A stretch of DNA of 64,000 nt from Streptomyces lucensis JCM 4490 (lineage in GTDB: Bacteria; Actinomycetota; Actinomycetes; Streptomycetales; Streptomycetaceae). How positions within the stretch are numbered: the stretch's first letter is position 1; every line of letters begins with the position of its first letter. Shown here piece by piece: positions 10,649-20,142 of the stretch. Under the pieces are notes generated by a model. It searched no databases. It was not told the DNA's origin and was given only the letters and a program-made list of their open reading frames with translations. Location: positions 1-64,000 of the forward strand of contig NZ_BMUE01000020.1 of assembly GCF_014650035.1 (NCBI RefSeq), given 5' to 3'. The position numbers and the translations under genes are program-made.

Positions 10649-11260
10649 TCACTTCCCGGCGCCGGCCGCCGCGACCTGGGCGAGGGTGCGGCCGGTGCGC
10701 ACCGAACGGGCCCGCCGGGGATCCGGGGTCCCGTGCCCGTCCGCACGTGCCGGACCCTTGCGTACCAGCAGCCAGGCCTCCTCCCCGTCCGCACCGTCGC
10801 GGAAGCGGGTCAGCGCGTACTCGCCGCGCAGCTTCGTGCCGTGCAGCCGGAAGGTGGCGTGCCCGCCCTCCAGCGACTTGGCGAAGTCCACCGGGCGCCC
10901 CCGGCGGTCGTGGCTCAGCGGCTCGTAGGTGCCGCGGTCCCACACGATCACGGTACCGCCGCCGTACTCACCCTGCGGGATGACGCCCTCGAAGTCCTCG
11001 TAGTCCAGCGGATGGTCCTCCGTCGGAACGGCCAGCCGCTTGTCCCCGGGGTCGGTGGACGGCCCCTTGGGTACGGACCAGGACTTCAGGACGTCGCCGG
11101 CCTGGAGCCGGAAGTCGAAGTGCATGCGGCGTGCGTCGTGGATCTGCACCACGAAGCGCGGCGCCCCGCCCCCCGTCCGGACCGCCTGCCCCGACGGCTC
11201 GCGGGTCCGTCCGAAGTCACGCCTGCCGCGGTACGTCCCCAACCGGTCGTCCGATGCCAC
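10649..11260 (-). CDS. Stand-alone LigD-type 3'-phosphoesterase (DNA polymerase/ligase N-terminal domain)
   Basis: A 203-residue protein homologous to the N-terminal phosphoesterase domain of LigD, which trims 3'-phosphate or ribonucleotide ends at breaks. Diagnostic motifs: FVVQIHDARRMHFDFRLQ (metal/substrate His, Asp and Arg cluster), LKSWSVPKGPSTDPGDKRLA, EDHPLDYEDFEGVIPQGEYG, and GGTVIVWDRGTYEP. The GTG start at 11260 has AGGAG seven bases upstream. The C-terminal 30 residues are a variable tail. It probably acts with Ku and the ligase at 8073-9059; no Ku gene is in the window. Confidence 0.9.
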   Translation of the reverse strand: MASDDRLGTYRGRRDFGRTREPSGQAVRTGGGAPRFVVQIHDARRMHFDFRLQAGDVLKSWSVPKGPSTDPGDKRLAVPTEDHPLDYEDFEGVIPQGEYGGGTVIVWDRGTYEPLSHDRRGRPVDFAKSLEGGHATFRLHGTKLRGEYALTRFRDGADGEEAWLLVRKGPARADGHGTPDPRRARSVRTGRTLAQVAAAGAGK

Positions 11261-11420
11261 GTGCGGCTCCTTTCCCAGCGACCGTACGACGCACCCCGAG
11301 TACCCGCCGGCGAGCCGTTCCCCCGTGCCGCGGGGGGACACGGCCGCGCGGGAGTTCACCGCGCGGGGCCGAGGTGCCACGATCTGTCCGGAGCCGGTTC
11401 GGACGAGCATCGGAGCGCGC

Positions 11421-12413
11421 ATGACGACGCACAGGGCCACCGCGGACGAGGCGGGCGAGGCGGACGGGACGGAGCGGGTCGAGGGTGTGGAGGTGCGGCC
11501 GGCCGCCGGGCACATCGGAGCCGAGATCACGGGCGTCGACCTCGCCGGACCGCTCGACGACGCCGTGGTGGCCCTGATCCGGCGGACCGTGCTGCGCTGG
11601 AAGGTGGTGTTCTTCCGGAACCAGAACCTCGGCCACGCCGCGCACGTCGCCTTCGCCCGCCGCTTCGGCGAGCCGGTCGTCCCCGGCCGGCGCGGCAGCG
11701 CCTCACCGGCCGCCTTCCCCGAGGTGGAGACCACCGCCGACCGGCTGGAACTGAACGGCCGGTTCGGCATGGAGCACGAGGAGTGGCTGCGCCGACGCCG
11801 GCACACCCTGCTGCGCGGCTGGCACTGCGACCACGGCGCCCGGATCGACCCGCCGGCCGCGACCGTCCTGCGCGCCGAGACCGTCCCGCCCTACGGCGGC
11901 GACACCACCTGGGCCAACCTGGCCGCCGCCTACGCCGGTCTGTCCGCGCCGGTGCGCGCCTTCGTGGACGGGCTGCGCGCCGAACACCGGCTCGGCGTCG
12001 GCTACCAGCCACGGCCCGGCGACGACGCCTACGTCCGCCACCTGCTGGACCATCAGGTCGCCTCCGTGCACCCCCTGGTGCGGGTCCACCCGGAGACGGG
12101 CGAGCGGGTGCTGTTCGTCAACGGCTACTACCTGGAACAGATCGCCGGCGTCTCCCGCCCGGAGAGCGCCGCCCTGCTGGAGATGCTGCTGGAGCAGGCG
12201 GTCCGCCCCGAGTACACGGTCCGCTTCCGCTGGGAGCCCGGCAGCGTCGCCTTCTGGGACAACCGGGCCACCGTGCACCTCGCTCCCGGTGACAACGCCC
12301 ACCTCGGCTTCCCCCGGACCATGCACCGGGTGATGCTCGCCGGGGACGTGCCCGTGGGCGTGGACGGCAGGCCGTCCGAACCGGTCACGGGGACGGAGCC
12401 GGGCCGCTGGTGA
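11421..12413 (+). CDS. TauD/TfdA-family Fe(II)/2-oxoglutarate dioxygenase
   Basis: A 330-residue cytoplasmic oxygenase. Iron ligands are the HxD pair H135/D137 in GWHCDHG and the distal H286 in WDNRATVHLAP; the 2-oxoglutarate Arg should be in the FPRTMHRVML stretch. Other family blocks: GAEITGVDLAGPLDD, RWKVVFFRNQNL and NGYYLEQIAG. Members oxidise taurine, alkyl sulfates, phenoxyacetates or amino-acid-like substrates; the sequence does not decide which. The ATG at 11421 begins a short unconserved extension of about 22 residues. Its 3' end overlaps the convergent metallophosphoesterase gene by 29 bp. Confidence 0.88.
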   Translation: MTTHRATADEAGEADGTERVEGVEVRPAAGHIGAEITGVDLAGPLDDAVVALIRRTVLRWKVVFFRNQNLGHAAHVAFARRFGEPVVPGRRGSASPAAFPEVETTADRLELNGRFGMEHEEWLRRRRHTLLRGWHCDHGARIDPPAATVLRAETVPPYGGDTTWANLAAAYAGLSAPVRAFVDGLRAEHRLGVGYQPRPGDDAYVRHLLDHQVASVHPLVRVHPETGERVLFVNGYYLEQIAGVSRPESAALLEMLLEQAVRPEYTVRFRWEPGSVAFWDNRATVHLAPGDNAHLGFPRTMHRVMLAGDVPVGVDGRPSEPVTGTEPGRW

Positions 12414-13920
12414 ACGCCGGGCGCAGCGGGATCACGACCTCGTCCTCGACCGGCGGGTCGATCTCCTGCGCACGGTTGCCGGTCGCGGCGAAGCAGCGCA
12501 TCCGGACCGCCTCCGGGGTGACGTCCAGCCGCAGGAAGCACTTGAAGAAGGGCGGGCTGTAGGTGGCGGAGGACGGCGAGAACAGCCGGGTGTAGACCTT
12601 GCGCACCGGCAGCCGGAACCGGGAGGCGCGCCCCGGCCGGCTGCCGGTGCCCAGCAGGCCGGCGACCTGCCGGGTGCGCGGGGTGACCCGGGCGCCGGCG
12701 CCCGGCGCCCGGCCCGGCTCGATGCCGAGGCGTTCGGCGACGACCGCGGTCGCCTCGGACTCGGTCAGGGTGAAGAAGCGCCGCAGCCGCAGCCGGCGGC
12801 CGTACAGACGGCTGTAGAAGGCCAGGGAGTCGCCGCGCAGCGGATAGCAGCGGAACTCCCGCTCGGTGACGCCCGCGACCGACACGCGGGGGATGGTGTG
12901 CGTGGCGTGCATGAACGCCCCGCCACCGCCCGCGACCACGTACTGGATCGTGCGGCCGTCCACTTCGACCGGGTACCGCTGGTAGTTGTGGATGTCGCCG
13001 CCGATCGCGGCCACGTAGTGGTGCTCGGGAGCCCGTACGACGTCGTCCACGGTGCCGCCGCCCTCGATGGCGCAGGGGTGGTGCTCCCCGTCGACGTACA
13101 GCGGCGACCCGGTGATGAGGATCTTCGGTTTCGGTCCTCGTGACACCTCGCGCAGCCAGGCGCCCTGTTCGGCGTCGATGGTGCCCAGCAGACCGGTGTC
13201 GATGCCGACGATCCGGACCGGCCCCGCGTCGATGGCCCAGTACGGGCCGGGCTGCTCGGCCTGCTGGGCGGACTCCGCGCGCAGCGCGCGTGCCGCGGCC
13301 AGACGCCGCTCGTCCACGGGCACCGGCCGGTGCCACAGCAGGGCGCGCCACCAGGCGGAGGTGAGCGGGCGGGGCGGGGGGCCGGGTTCGGGGGCCGGGG
13401 TGCCGTCGCAGAAGACGCGCATGAAGGCACCGAGGTCCTCGTACCAGTCGTGGTTGCCGGGGATCGCGTAGATCGGGGCGGGGTAGGCCCGGTACGGCCG
13501 GAAGAACTTGGCGCCGTAGCCGTCGGCGCTGCCCACCGGATAGTTGACGTCGCTCGCGATCACCGCGAACTCGGTGCCCTGACCCGCCTTCAGGAAGCCC
13601 GGTACGACGGCGTACTGGGAGGCGCCGCCCTCGCCGGTGTCCCCCATGACCATGAAGGAGAACCGGTCCGGGACCTCGCGCCGGATCACCTTGTCGGCGG
13701 GTGCGCCCGCCGCCCGGCGCCGCGCGACCCAGCGGCTGCGGGTGCGGCCGGTCGGGTCGCCGAACCAGGACGCCAGGACGCCGTTGCGCGCGGCCCACAG
13801 TATCCGCGGGTTCAGCCACGACAGCTTCTCGACGTGGTCCGGCATCAGCTGCCGGTAGGTGCCGCGTTCGGCCGCGCCCCAGCCGGCGCCCTGTGCGGTA
13901 TCGCGCGAGGAGTCAGACAC
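12385..13920 (-). CDS. Calcineurin-like metallophosphoesterase
   Basis: An approximately 511-residue protein. Metal-binding motifs of the fold are visible: FMVMGDTGEG (D-x-G-like block), VIASDVNYPVGSADGY, PIYAIPGNHDWYED (GNHD), and GGDIHNYQRYP (GDxH). The N-terminal 80 residues (VEKLSWLNPRILWAARNGVL) and the C-terminal 150 residues (with VYTRLFSPSSATYSPPFFKC) are extensions typical of this Streptomyces subfamily. No signal peptide is seen, so it is probably cytoplasmic. Start: GTG at 13920 gives MSDSSRDT; GTG at 13929 is the alternative, and neither has a strong ribosome site. Substrate unknown. Confidence 0.85.
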   Translation of the reverse strand: MSDSSRDTAQGAGWGAAERGTYRQLMPDHVEKLSWLNPRILWAARNGVLASWFGDPTGRTRSRWVARRRAAGAPADKVIRREVPDRFSFMVMGDTGEGGASQYAVVPGFLKAGQGTEFAVIASDVNYPVGSADGYGAKFFRPYRAYPAPIYAIPGNHDWYEDLGAFMRVFCDGTPAPEPGPPPRPLTSAWWRALLWHRPVPVDERRLAAARALRAESAQQAEQPGPYWAIDAGPVRIVGIDTGLLGTIDAEQGAWLREVSRGPKPKILITGSPLYVDGEHHPCAIEGGGTVDDVVRAPEHHYVAAIGGDIHNYQRYPVEVDGRTIQYVVAGGGGAFMHATHTIPRVSVAGVTEREFRCYPLRGDSLAFYSRLYGRRLRLRRFFTLTESEATAVVAERLGIEPGRAPGAGARVTPRTRQVAGLLGTGSRPGRASRFRLPVRKVYTRLFSPSSATYSPPFFKCFLRLDVTPEAVRMRCFAATGNRAQEIDPPVEDEVVIPLRPAFTSGPAPSP

Positions 13921-14073
13921 GCGGTGCACCGTAACAAACGAGCCTGCCGGTCAGGCGCGGGACGCGGGCTCACCGGTACCCAAGCCCCTTGTGGGCAGGG
14001 GGCGTTCGCGGCGATAGGCTGAGCGTGTCGTGGCCGGCCCCGAGGGACGGCCCCTCCGGGACGGAGCGGATCC

Positions 14074-14361
14074 GTGGAACTCGCCTTCACCGGACGTGTG
14101 ATCGAGTGGCGTGGACCGTCGCCGTACTACTTCGTCGCCGTACCGGAGCCGGAGGCCGCCGGCATCCGCGAGGTGGCGGCCATGGCCACGTACGGCTGGG
14201 GGGTGGTCCCCGTCCGGGCCCGGATCGGCGGCACCGCCTTCGCCACCTCGCTCTTCCCCCGGGACGGCGGGTACCTGCTGCCGCTGAAGAAGGCGGTGCG
14301 CGCATCGCAGGGCCTGTCGGAGGGCGACGACGTGCGGGTGGAGATGGCCGTCCGACTGTGA
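14074..14361 (+). CDS. DUF1905 domain protein
   Basis: A 95-residue beta-rich protein (FTGRVIEWRGPSPYYFVAVPE, then WGVVPVRARIGGTAFATSLFP, then YLLPLKKAVRASQGLSEGD) that is a textbook DUF1905 domain. The family has a small barrel fold and no assigned reaction. In other species it is often fused to YdeI-like domains; here it stands alone. The GTG start at 14074 is preceded by GGAGCGG. Start of the frame and start of the domain coincide. Confidence 0.85.
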   Translation: MELAFTGRVIEWRGPSPYYFVAVPEPEAAGIREVAAMATYGWGVVPVRARIGGTAFATSLFPRDGGYLLPLKKAVRASQGLSEGDDVRVEMAVRL

Positions 14362-14610
14362 GGCGCGGCGTTGCGGAAGGCGCCGTACCTGGGGCTTTCC
14401 CGGTCCTGGCCGGGGCATAGGGAAAACCCTTGAATGCCGTCGACGTCGCTGACATGAGCGAGTCAAAGCTGGAATCCTCCACCCAGCGCGCACCCCACTG
14501 GTGTGTGCACGGATCACGGTCCCCGCACAGCTCAGCGCGCCCGGGCGGCAGACCCGTCCGCCCGGTCCCTCACCGGCCGCCACCCAGCGGCCGCAGCAGG
14601 AGGAGTACGA

Positions 14611-17022
14611 GTGAGATCTCCCCACAGACCTTCTCCCCACGGAGGTCGCAAGCGGGCCACGGTCGGAGCCGCCCTGGTCTCCACCGCCGCCTTCCTCGCC
14701 CTCGGCATGCAGGCGGTCCCCGCGGTCGCCAAGCCGGCCGCTCCGCACCCCGGCCCCCTGCACACCGGCGCCCTGGAGGCCAGGCTCAGCCCGGCCCAGC
14801 ACAAGGCGCTGATCAAGAACGCCGAGCAGAAGACCGCCGCGACCGCCCGCACCCTCGGGCTCGGCGCGAAGGAGAAGCTGGTCGTCAAGGACGTCGTCAA
14901 GGACAACGACGGCACCGTGCACACCCGTTACGAGCGCACCTACGCCGGACTCCCGGTCCTCGGCGGCGACCTCGTGGTGCACACCCCGCCGGCCTCCGTG
15001 GCCAAGGGCACGGTGAGCACGACCTTCAACAACAAGCACACCATCAAGGTCGCCTCCACCACCGCGGCCTTCGCCAAGTCCGCCGCCGAGACCAAGGCCC
15101 TGAAGGCCGCGAAGGCCCTCGACGCGAAGAAGCCCACCACCGACAGCGCCCGCAAGGTGATCTGGGCGGGCGACGGCACCCCCAGGCTCGCCTGGGAGAC
15201 CGTGATCGGCGGCCTCCAGGAGGACGGCACGCCGAGCCGGCTCCACGTCGTCACCGACGCCACCACCGGCAAGGAGCTGCACCGCTACCAGGCCGTCCAG
15301 ACCGGTACGGGCAAGACCCAGTACAGCGGCACCGTCAGCCTGACGACCTCGCTGTCGGGTTCGACGTACCAGCTGAACGACACCTCGCGCGGCGGCCACA
15401 AGACGTACAACCTCAACCGGGGCACCTCGGGCACCGGCACCCTGATGACCGACGCGGACGACGTCTGGGGCGACGGGACCGGCTCCAACACCCAGACCGC
15501 CGGCGCCGACGCCGCGTACGGCGCGCAGGAGACCTGGGACTTCTACAAGAACACCTTCGGCCGCAGCGGCATCCGCAACGACGGTGTCGCCGCCTACAGC
15601 CGGGTCCACTACAGCAGCGGCTACGTCAACGCCTTCTGGGACGACAGCTGCTTCTGCATGACCTACGGCGACGGCACGTCCAACACCCACGCGCTGACCT
15701 CGCTGGACGTCGCCGGCCACGAGATGAGCCACGGCGTCACCTCCAACACCGCCGGCCTGGACTACAGCGGTGAGTCGGGCGGCCTGAACGAGGCGACGTC
15801 CGACATCTTCGGCACCGGTGTGGAGTTCTACGCCAACAACTCCTCCGACGTCGGCGACTACCTCATCGGCGAGAAGATCGACATCAACGGCGACGGCTCC
15901 CCGCTGCGCTACATGGACAAGCCCAGCAAGGACGGCGGCTCCGCCGACAGCTGGTACTCCGGTGTCGGCAACCTCGACGTGCACTACTCGTCGGGTCCCG
16001 CCAACCACATGTTCTACCTGCTGTCCGAGGGCAGCGGCACCAAGGTCATCAACGGTGTGACCTACAACAGCCCGACCTCCGACGGCGTCGCCGTCGCCGG
16101 CATCGGCCGCGCCAAGGCGCTGCAGATCTGGTACAAGGCGCTGACGACGTACATGACGTCGAGCACCAACTACGCAGGTGCCCGCACCGCCGCCCTGAAC
16201 GCGGCCGCGGCGCTCTACGGCACCAACTCCGCCGAGTACGCCGGGGTGGGCAACGCGTTCGCCGGCATCAACGTCGGCGGCCACATCAACCCGCCGAGCA
16301 GCGGCGTCACGGTCACCAACCCGGGCAGCCAGTCCGCGACCGTCGGTACGGCCGTGAGCCTGCAGATCCAGGCGAGCAGCACCAACAGCGGTGCGCTGAC
16401 CTACAGCGCCACCGGTCTGCCGGCCGGCCTGTCGATCAACAGCTCGACCGGTCTGATCTCCGGCACGCCCACCACCGCGGGCACCTCCAGCACCACGGTG
16501 ACGGTGAAGGACTCCACCGGCGCGACCGGCACCACGACCTTCGGCTGGACGGTCAGCACCACCGGCGGCGGCTGCTCCTCCTCCCAGCTGCTGGCCAACC
16601 CGGGCTTCGAGTCGGGCAGCACCGGCTGGACGTCGACGAGCGGCGTCATCACCACCGACAGCGGTGAGGCCTCGCACGGCGGCTCGTACAAGGCGTGGCT
16701 GGACGGCTACGGCTCCTCGCACACCGACACCCTGTCCCAGTCGGTGACGATCCCCGCGGGCTGCAAGGCGACCCTGACCTTCTACCTGCACATCGACACG
16801 TCGGAGAGCGGCAGCACCGCCTACGACAAGCTGACGGTGACCGCCGGATCGAAGACCCTGGCCACCTACTCGAACGCCAACGCGGCCTCCGGCTACAGCC
16901 AGAAGTCCTTCGACCTGTCCTCGCTGGCGGGCCAGACGGTCACGCTGAAGTTCAACGGCGTGGAGGACTCCTCCCTGCAGACCAGCTTCGTCGTGGACGA
17001 CACCGCCCTGACGACCGGCTGA
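14611..17022 (+). CDS. Secreted M4 (thermolysin-family) metallopeptidase with Ig-like and C-terminal adhesion domains
   Basis: An 803-residue secreted zinc protease. Signal peptide at about 1-40 (Arg-rich start, ATVGAALVSTAAFLALGM, VPAVA cut). The FTP/PepSY propeptide follows to about 220 (TRYERTYAGLPVLGGDLVVH), then the M4 catalytic domain with zinc ligands H370 and H374 in GHEMSHG and E394 in GGLNEATSD. After about 560 come a putative Ig domain (LPAGLSINSSTGLISGTP) and a C-terminal beta-sandwich (NPGFESGSTGWTS) that probably binds carbohydrate or cell wall. The GTG start at 14611 has GGAGGAG upstream. A strong terminator follows at 17038. Confidence 0.95.
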   Translation: MRSPHRPSPHGGRKRATVGAALVSTAAFLALGMQAVPAVAKPAAPHPGPLHTGALEARLSPAQHKALIKNAEQKTAATARTLGLGAKEKLVVKDVVKDNDGTVHTRYERTYAGLPVLGGDLVVHTPPASVAKGTVSTTFNNKHTIKVASTTAAFAKSAAETKALKAAKALDAKKPTTDSARKVIWAGDGTPRLAWETVIGGLQEDGTPSRLHVVTDATTGKELHRYQAVQTGTGKTQYSGTVSLTTSLSGSTYQLNDTSRGGHKTYNLNRGTSGTGTLMTDADDVWGDGTGSNTQTAGADAAYGAQETWDFYKNTFGRSGIRNDGVAAYSRVHYSSGYVNAFWDDSCFCMTYGDGTSNTHALTSLDVAGHEMSHGVTSNTAGLDYSGESGGLNEATSDIFGTGVEFYANNSSDVGDYLIGEKIDINGDGSPLRYMDKPSKDGGSADSWYSGVGNLDVHYSSGPANHMFYLLSEGSGTKVINGVTYNSPTSDGVAVAGIGRAKALQIWYKALTTYMTSSTNYAGARTAALNAAAALYGTNSAEYAGVGNAFAGINVGGHINPPSSGVTVTNPGSQSATVGTAVSLQIQASSTNSGALTYSATGLPAGLSINSSTGLISGTPTTAGTSSTTVTVKDSTGATGTTTFGWTVSTTGGGCSSSQLLANPGFESGSTGWTSTSGVITTDSGEASHGGSYKAWLDGYGSSHTDTLSQSVTIPAGCKATLTFYLHIDTSESGSTAYDKLTVTAGSKTLATYSNANAASGYSQKSFDLSSLAGQTVTLKFNGVEDSSLQTSFVVDDTALTTG

Positions 17023-17037
17023 ACCGCGTGAACTGAA

Positions 17038-17074
17038 AGGTCCCGCACCCGGACACCGTCCGGGTGCGGGACCT
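17038..17074. terminator. Perfect 17-bp stem terminator between convergent genes
   Basis: AGGTCCCGCACCCGGAC (17038-17054) pairs perfectly with 17058-17074 across a 3-base ACC loop. It sits 16 bp after the M4 protease stop and 22 bp from the end of the convergent GH64 gene, so it can serve both. There is no U-tract on the plus strand beyond TTCC, as is usual in Streptomyces. Confidence 0.88.
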
Positions 17075-17095
17075 TCCTCGTGTGCGCGCGGAGCG

Positions 17096-18295
17096 TCAGC
17101 TCAGCGGATCGAGCGTCAGGTACGCCTGCTGCGGTCCGCCGTCGTGGACCAGCGACTCCTGGTTGCCGACGTCGTCGAAGGCGAACGCGTACGCCTTGCC
17201 GTCGGCCATCTGGGCGTGGACGGCGCGCGCGTAGTGGTTGGTCACGCCGTCCTTGTAGAAGTTCGCCGCCGAGGTGTCGGGCTGGCTGGGGTTGCTCAGC
17301 AGCGTCGAGCGGTTGAATCCGGCGCACAGGGTGCGGGAGATGGGCCCGCGCACGTTGTCGTTGGGCGCGTCCAGCAGCTTGTGACAGCCGAAGATGCTGG
17401 CGGCGTCCGGCTTCTGGAAACTGGTGACCACCGCGCCGGAGGAGTTGGTGAAGTTCATGGCGTTCCCCGACACCCGCCCGTAGTACTTGGTGTTCGGCTG
17501 GTCGGCGAAGGGCGTGACGGTCAGGGTCGACGTCGAGTACTTCTGCCACACCCGGTTGACGTAGTCGTCCATCACGCTCGCCGGCAGGGCGCCGGTCTCC
17601 ACCCCGTAGAGCGGGGAGAGCGCACGCAGGACGGTGCCGTCGGAGCGGGTCTGGACCAGCCCCGACCAGCCGCCCGGCTGTCCGCGCAACGCGCTGAACA
17701 CCGCGTTGTAGCCGCCGGACCTCAGGTGCCCGGTGGTGCTCACGCCGCCGTCCGCGCGCTGCACACCGACCGCGTACGGTGCCGAGAACATGTCCACCTG
17801 GGTGCTGTTGAGCCACAGCCCGGAGTCGTTCAGCGTGTACTCCGACCAGTTGAACAGGATGTTCCGGTTGGGATCGGAGGGGTTCTGCACGGCCGGCTGC
17901 ACCAGGCCGCCGGTGGTCAGCCGGAAGTCGAGTTTCTGGCCGTAGGAGAAGTAGATCCGGCCGGAGAACTTGGGTATCCGGATCGTCTTCGACTGCCCGG
18001 GGGCCGGACCGGTGATCGCGGCGTCCGGGGCCGGCGTCGGGGGGTTGCCGCCGGCCGGCCAGGCGTGGAAGCCGCCGCCCGCGTCGGCCCAGCCCTGTCG
18101 TCCCGAGGACAGCTGGGTGCCGAGGTCGTAGATGTAGACGGCGTCGGAGCGCCCCGAGTTGTTGGTGATCTTCAGCGGGATGGTGTCCGGGACGGCGGCG
18201 TCGGCGCGGTCCGTCGCGCCGAACGCGAGCAGTCCGCCGACCAGGGCCGCCGCGGCCGCGTAGGGCAGCGCCGTGCGTGCATGCCGATGAGGCAC
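17096..18295 (-). CDS. Secreted GH64 beta-1,3-glucanase (laminaripentaose-producing type)
   Basis: A 399-residue secreted glycoside hydrolase. Signal peptide: HRHARTALPYAAAAALVGG then ATDRADAA. The mature part begins with IPLKITNNSGRSDAVYIYDLG, the beta-barrel entry of GH64, and continues with KFSGRIYFSYGQKLDFRL, FNWSEYTLND and VDMFSAPYAVGVQ. GH64 enzymes cleave long beta-1,3-glucan to pentaose, attacking fungal walls. The GTG start at 18295 follows GGAGGTG. No carbohydrate-binding module is appended. A 20-bp palindrome about 52 bp upstream (18347) probably controls it. Catalytic Glu/Asp were not individually assigned. Confidence 0.9.
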   Translation of the reverse strand: MPHRHARTALPYAAAAALVGGLLAFGATDRADAAVPDTIPLKITNNSGRSDAVYIYDLGTQLSSGRQGWADAGGGFHAWPAGGNPPTPAPDAAITGPAPGQSKTIRIPKFSGRIYFSYGQKLDFRLTTGGLVQPAVQNPSDPNRNILFNWSEYTLNDSGLWLNSTQVDMFSAPYAVGVQRADGGVSTTGHLRSGGYNAVFSALRGQPGGWSGLVQTRSDGTVLRALSPLYGVETGALPASVMDDYVNRVWQKYSTSTLTVTPFADQPNTKYYGRVSGNAMNFTNSSGAVVTSFQKPDAASIFGCHKLLDAPNDNVRGPISRTLCAGFNRSTLLSNPSQPDTSAANFYKDGVTNHYARAVHAQMADGKAYAFAFDDVGNQESLVHDGGPQQAYLTLDPLS

Positions 18296-18346
18296 TCTCC
18301 ACCTCCGTGTGGGGTCGGGGTGGTACGGGGAAATTGGTCCGTACCT

Positions 18347-18366
18347 CTCTGAGAGCGCTCTCAGAG
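18347..18366. promoter_or_regulatory. LacI-family-type operator before GH64 gene
   Basis: CTCTGAGAGCGCTCTCAGAG is a perfect 20-bp palindrome centred on GAGAGCGCTCTC, close to the GGGAGCGCTCCC-type sites bound by CebR/LacI-family sugar repressors in Streptomyces. It lies 52 bp upstream of the glucanase start codon, where a promoter should be. No LacI gene is in the window, so the regulator would act in trans. Confidence 0.72.
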
Positions 18367-18447
18367 TTACGGCCAAGCGCGTGCATGTCAACGTTTCGGA
18401 CAGGATTCGGCGGGCGTCCGAGACGGGGAGGTCGCCCGCCGCGAAGG

Positions 18448-19203
18448 TCAGAAGGCGCGTTCCAGCAGGGCCAGCAGGGCCGCCCAGTGCCGCTCGTCGG
18501 CCACCGGGTCGTAGGCGGGGGTGTCCGCCTGCGTGTACCCGTGCCGCGCCCCCGGATAGACCTCGGAGGTGTGCCGTACGCCGGCGGCGGTGAGCGAATC
18601 CGTCAGACGCCTGATCTGCTCCTCGGGCATGGACGGGTCCTGGTCGGCGTGGCCGAAGTACAGCTCAGCGGTGATGCGCCCGGCGCCCAGGTGGGGGCTG
18701 TCGGGGGCGTCGGTGGCGAGCCGCCCGCCGTGGAACCCGGCCGCGGCCGCGACCCGGTCCGCGTGGGTGGCCGCCGTCCGCAGGGCGAGCCGGGCGCCCA
18801 TGCAGTAACCCGTCAGCGCCACCGGCCCGTCGGCGGCCGGCGGACTGCCGGCGAACCAGTCCAGGTAGGCGTCCGCGTCACGCCGGGTCAGGTCCGGGGT
18901 GAGGGAGGCCATGACCGGGCCGATCCGCTTCCAGATGGCGGGATCGGCCGACGGATCGATGAACTCGGGAACCTTCCCGATCGGGCTGCGGCCGTGCCGG
19001 TAGAAGACGTTCGGCACCAGCACCGTGTAGCCGGCGGACGCGAGCCGGTCGGCCATCGCCCGCAGCTGCGGGCGCAGCCCGTACGCGTCCTGGTAGAGCA
19101 GGACCCCCGGCCGCGGGAGCCCGTCGGCGGGATGGGCGGCATAGGCGTCGGCGATGCCGTCCGCGGTCGGGATGTCGACGTCGGTTCCCTGTACGTCGGT
19201 CAT
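18448..19203 (-). CDS. Dienelactone hydrolase family protein
   Basis: A 251-residue alpha/beta hydrolase. The nucleophile is the cysteine in GYCMGARLAL, and the Asp and His of the triad are in ELYFGHADQD and YPGARHGYT. GVLLYQDAYGLRPQLRAMAD is the oxyanion-side motif of dienelactone hydrolases. The family hydrolyses dienelactones in chlorocatechol degradation, but many members act on other small esters or lactones. The ATG at 19203 has AGGAGG eight bases upstream and was chosen over an in-frame start at 19287. It lies 103 bp downstream of the Sua5-like gene on the same strand. Confidence 0.88.
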   Translation of the reverse strand: MTDVQGTDVDIPTADGIADAYAAHPADGLPRPGVLLYQDAYGLRPQLRAMADRLASAGYTVLVPNVFYRHGRSPIGKVPEFIDPSADPAIWKRIGPVMASLTPDLTRRDADAYLDWFAGSPPAADGPVALTGYCMGARLALRTAATHADRVAAAAGFHGGRLATDAPDSPHLGAGRITAELYFGHADQDPSMPEEQIRRLTDSLTAAGVRHTSEVYPGARHGYTQADTPAYDPVADERHWAALLALLERAF

Positions 19204-19306
19204 GCTGCGAGCCTCCTGGTGGATCGGCGGCGGCGGCAGGGACCCGGCCCCGCGCGCACGCCTCATGCTGCCACGCAAGATCCACACGACCGCGGCGGCC
19301 TGCCCG

Positions 19307-19927
<621 letters not shown>

Positions 19928-20084
19928 CCGACGAGCTTATTCGGTCACCGGCCGTGGCACGCGCAGGACCGGCGAGCGGCCGTGGAGGAGCCGATCCGCG
20001 GCAGCCGGGTATACCTCGCGGATCGGGGGGCATCAGACCCGATGAGCCGCCCGGGGCATCCCCCCCCCGCCCCGGGCGCGGCCT

Positions 20085-20122
20085 CTCCGCCGGCGGCCCA
20101 CCCCCCGGGGCCGCCGGCGGAG
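20085..20122 (-). terminator. GC-rich hairpin after the P450 gene
   Basis: CTCCGCCGGCGGCC (20085-20098) is perfectly complementary to 20109-20122, with a 10-base loop. It begins about 20 bp past the stop of the P450 gene on the minus strand and is a likely transcription terminator. Confidence 0.72.
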
Positions 20123-20142
20123 CCGTCCTGCCGGCGCGGGCC

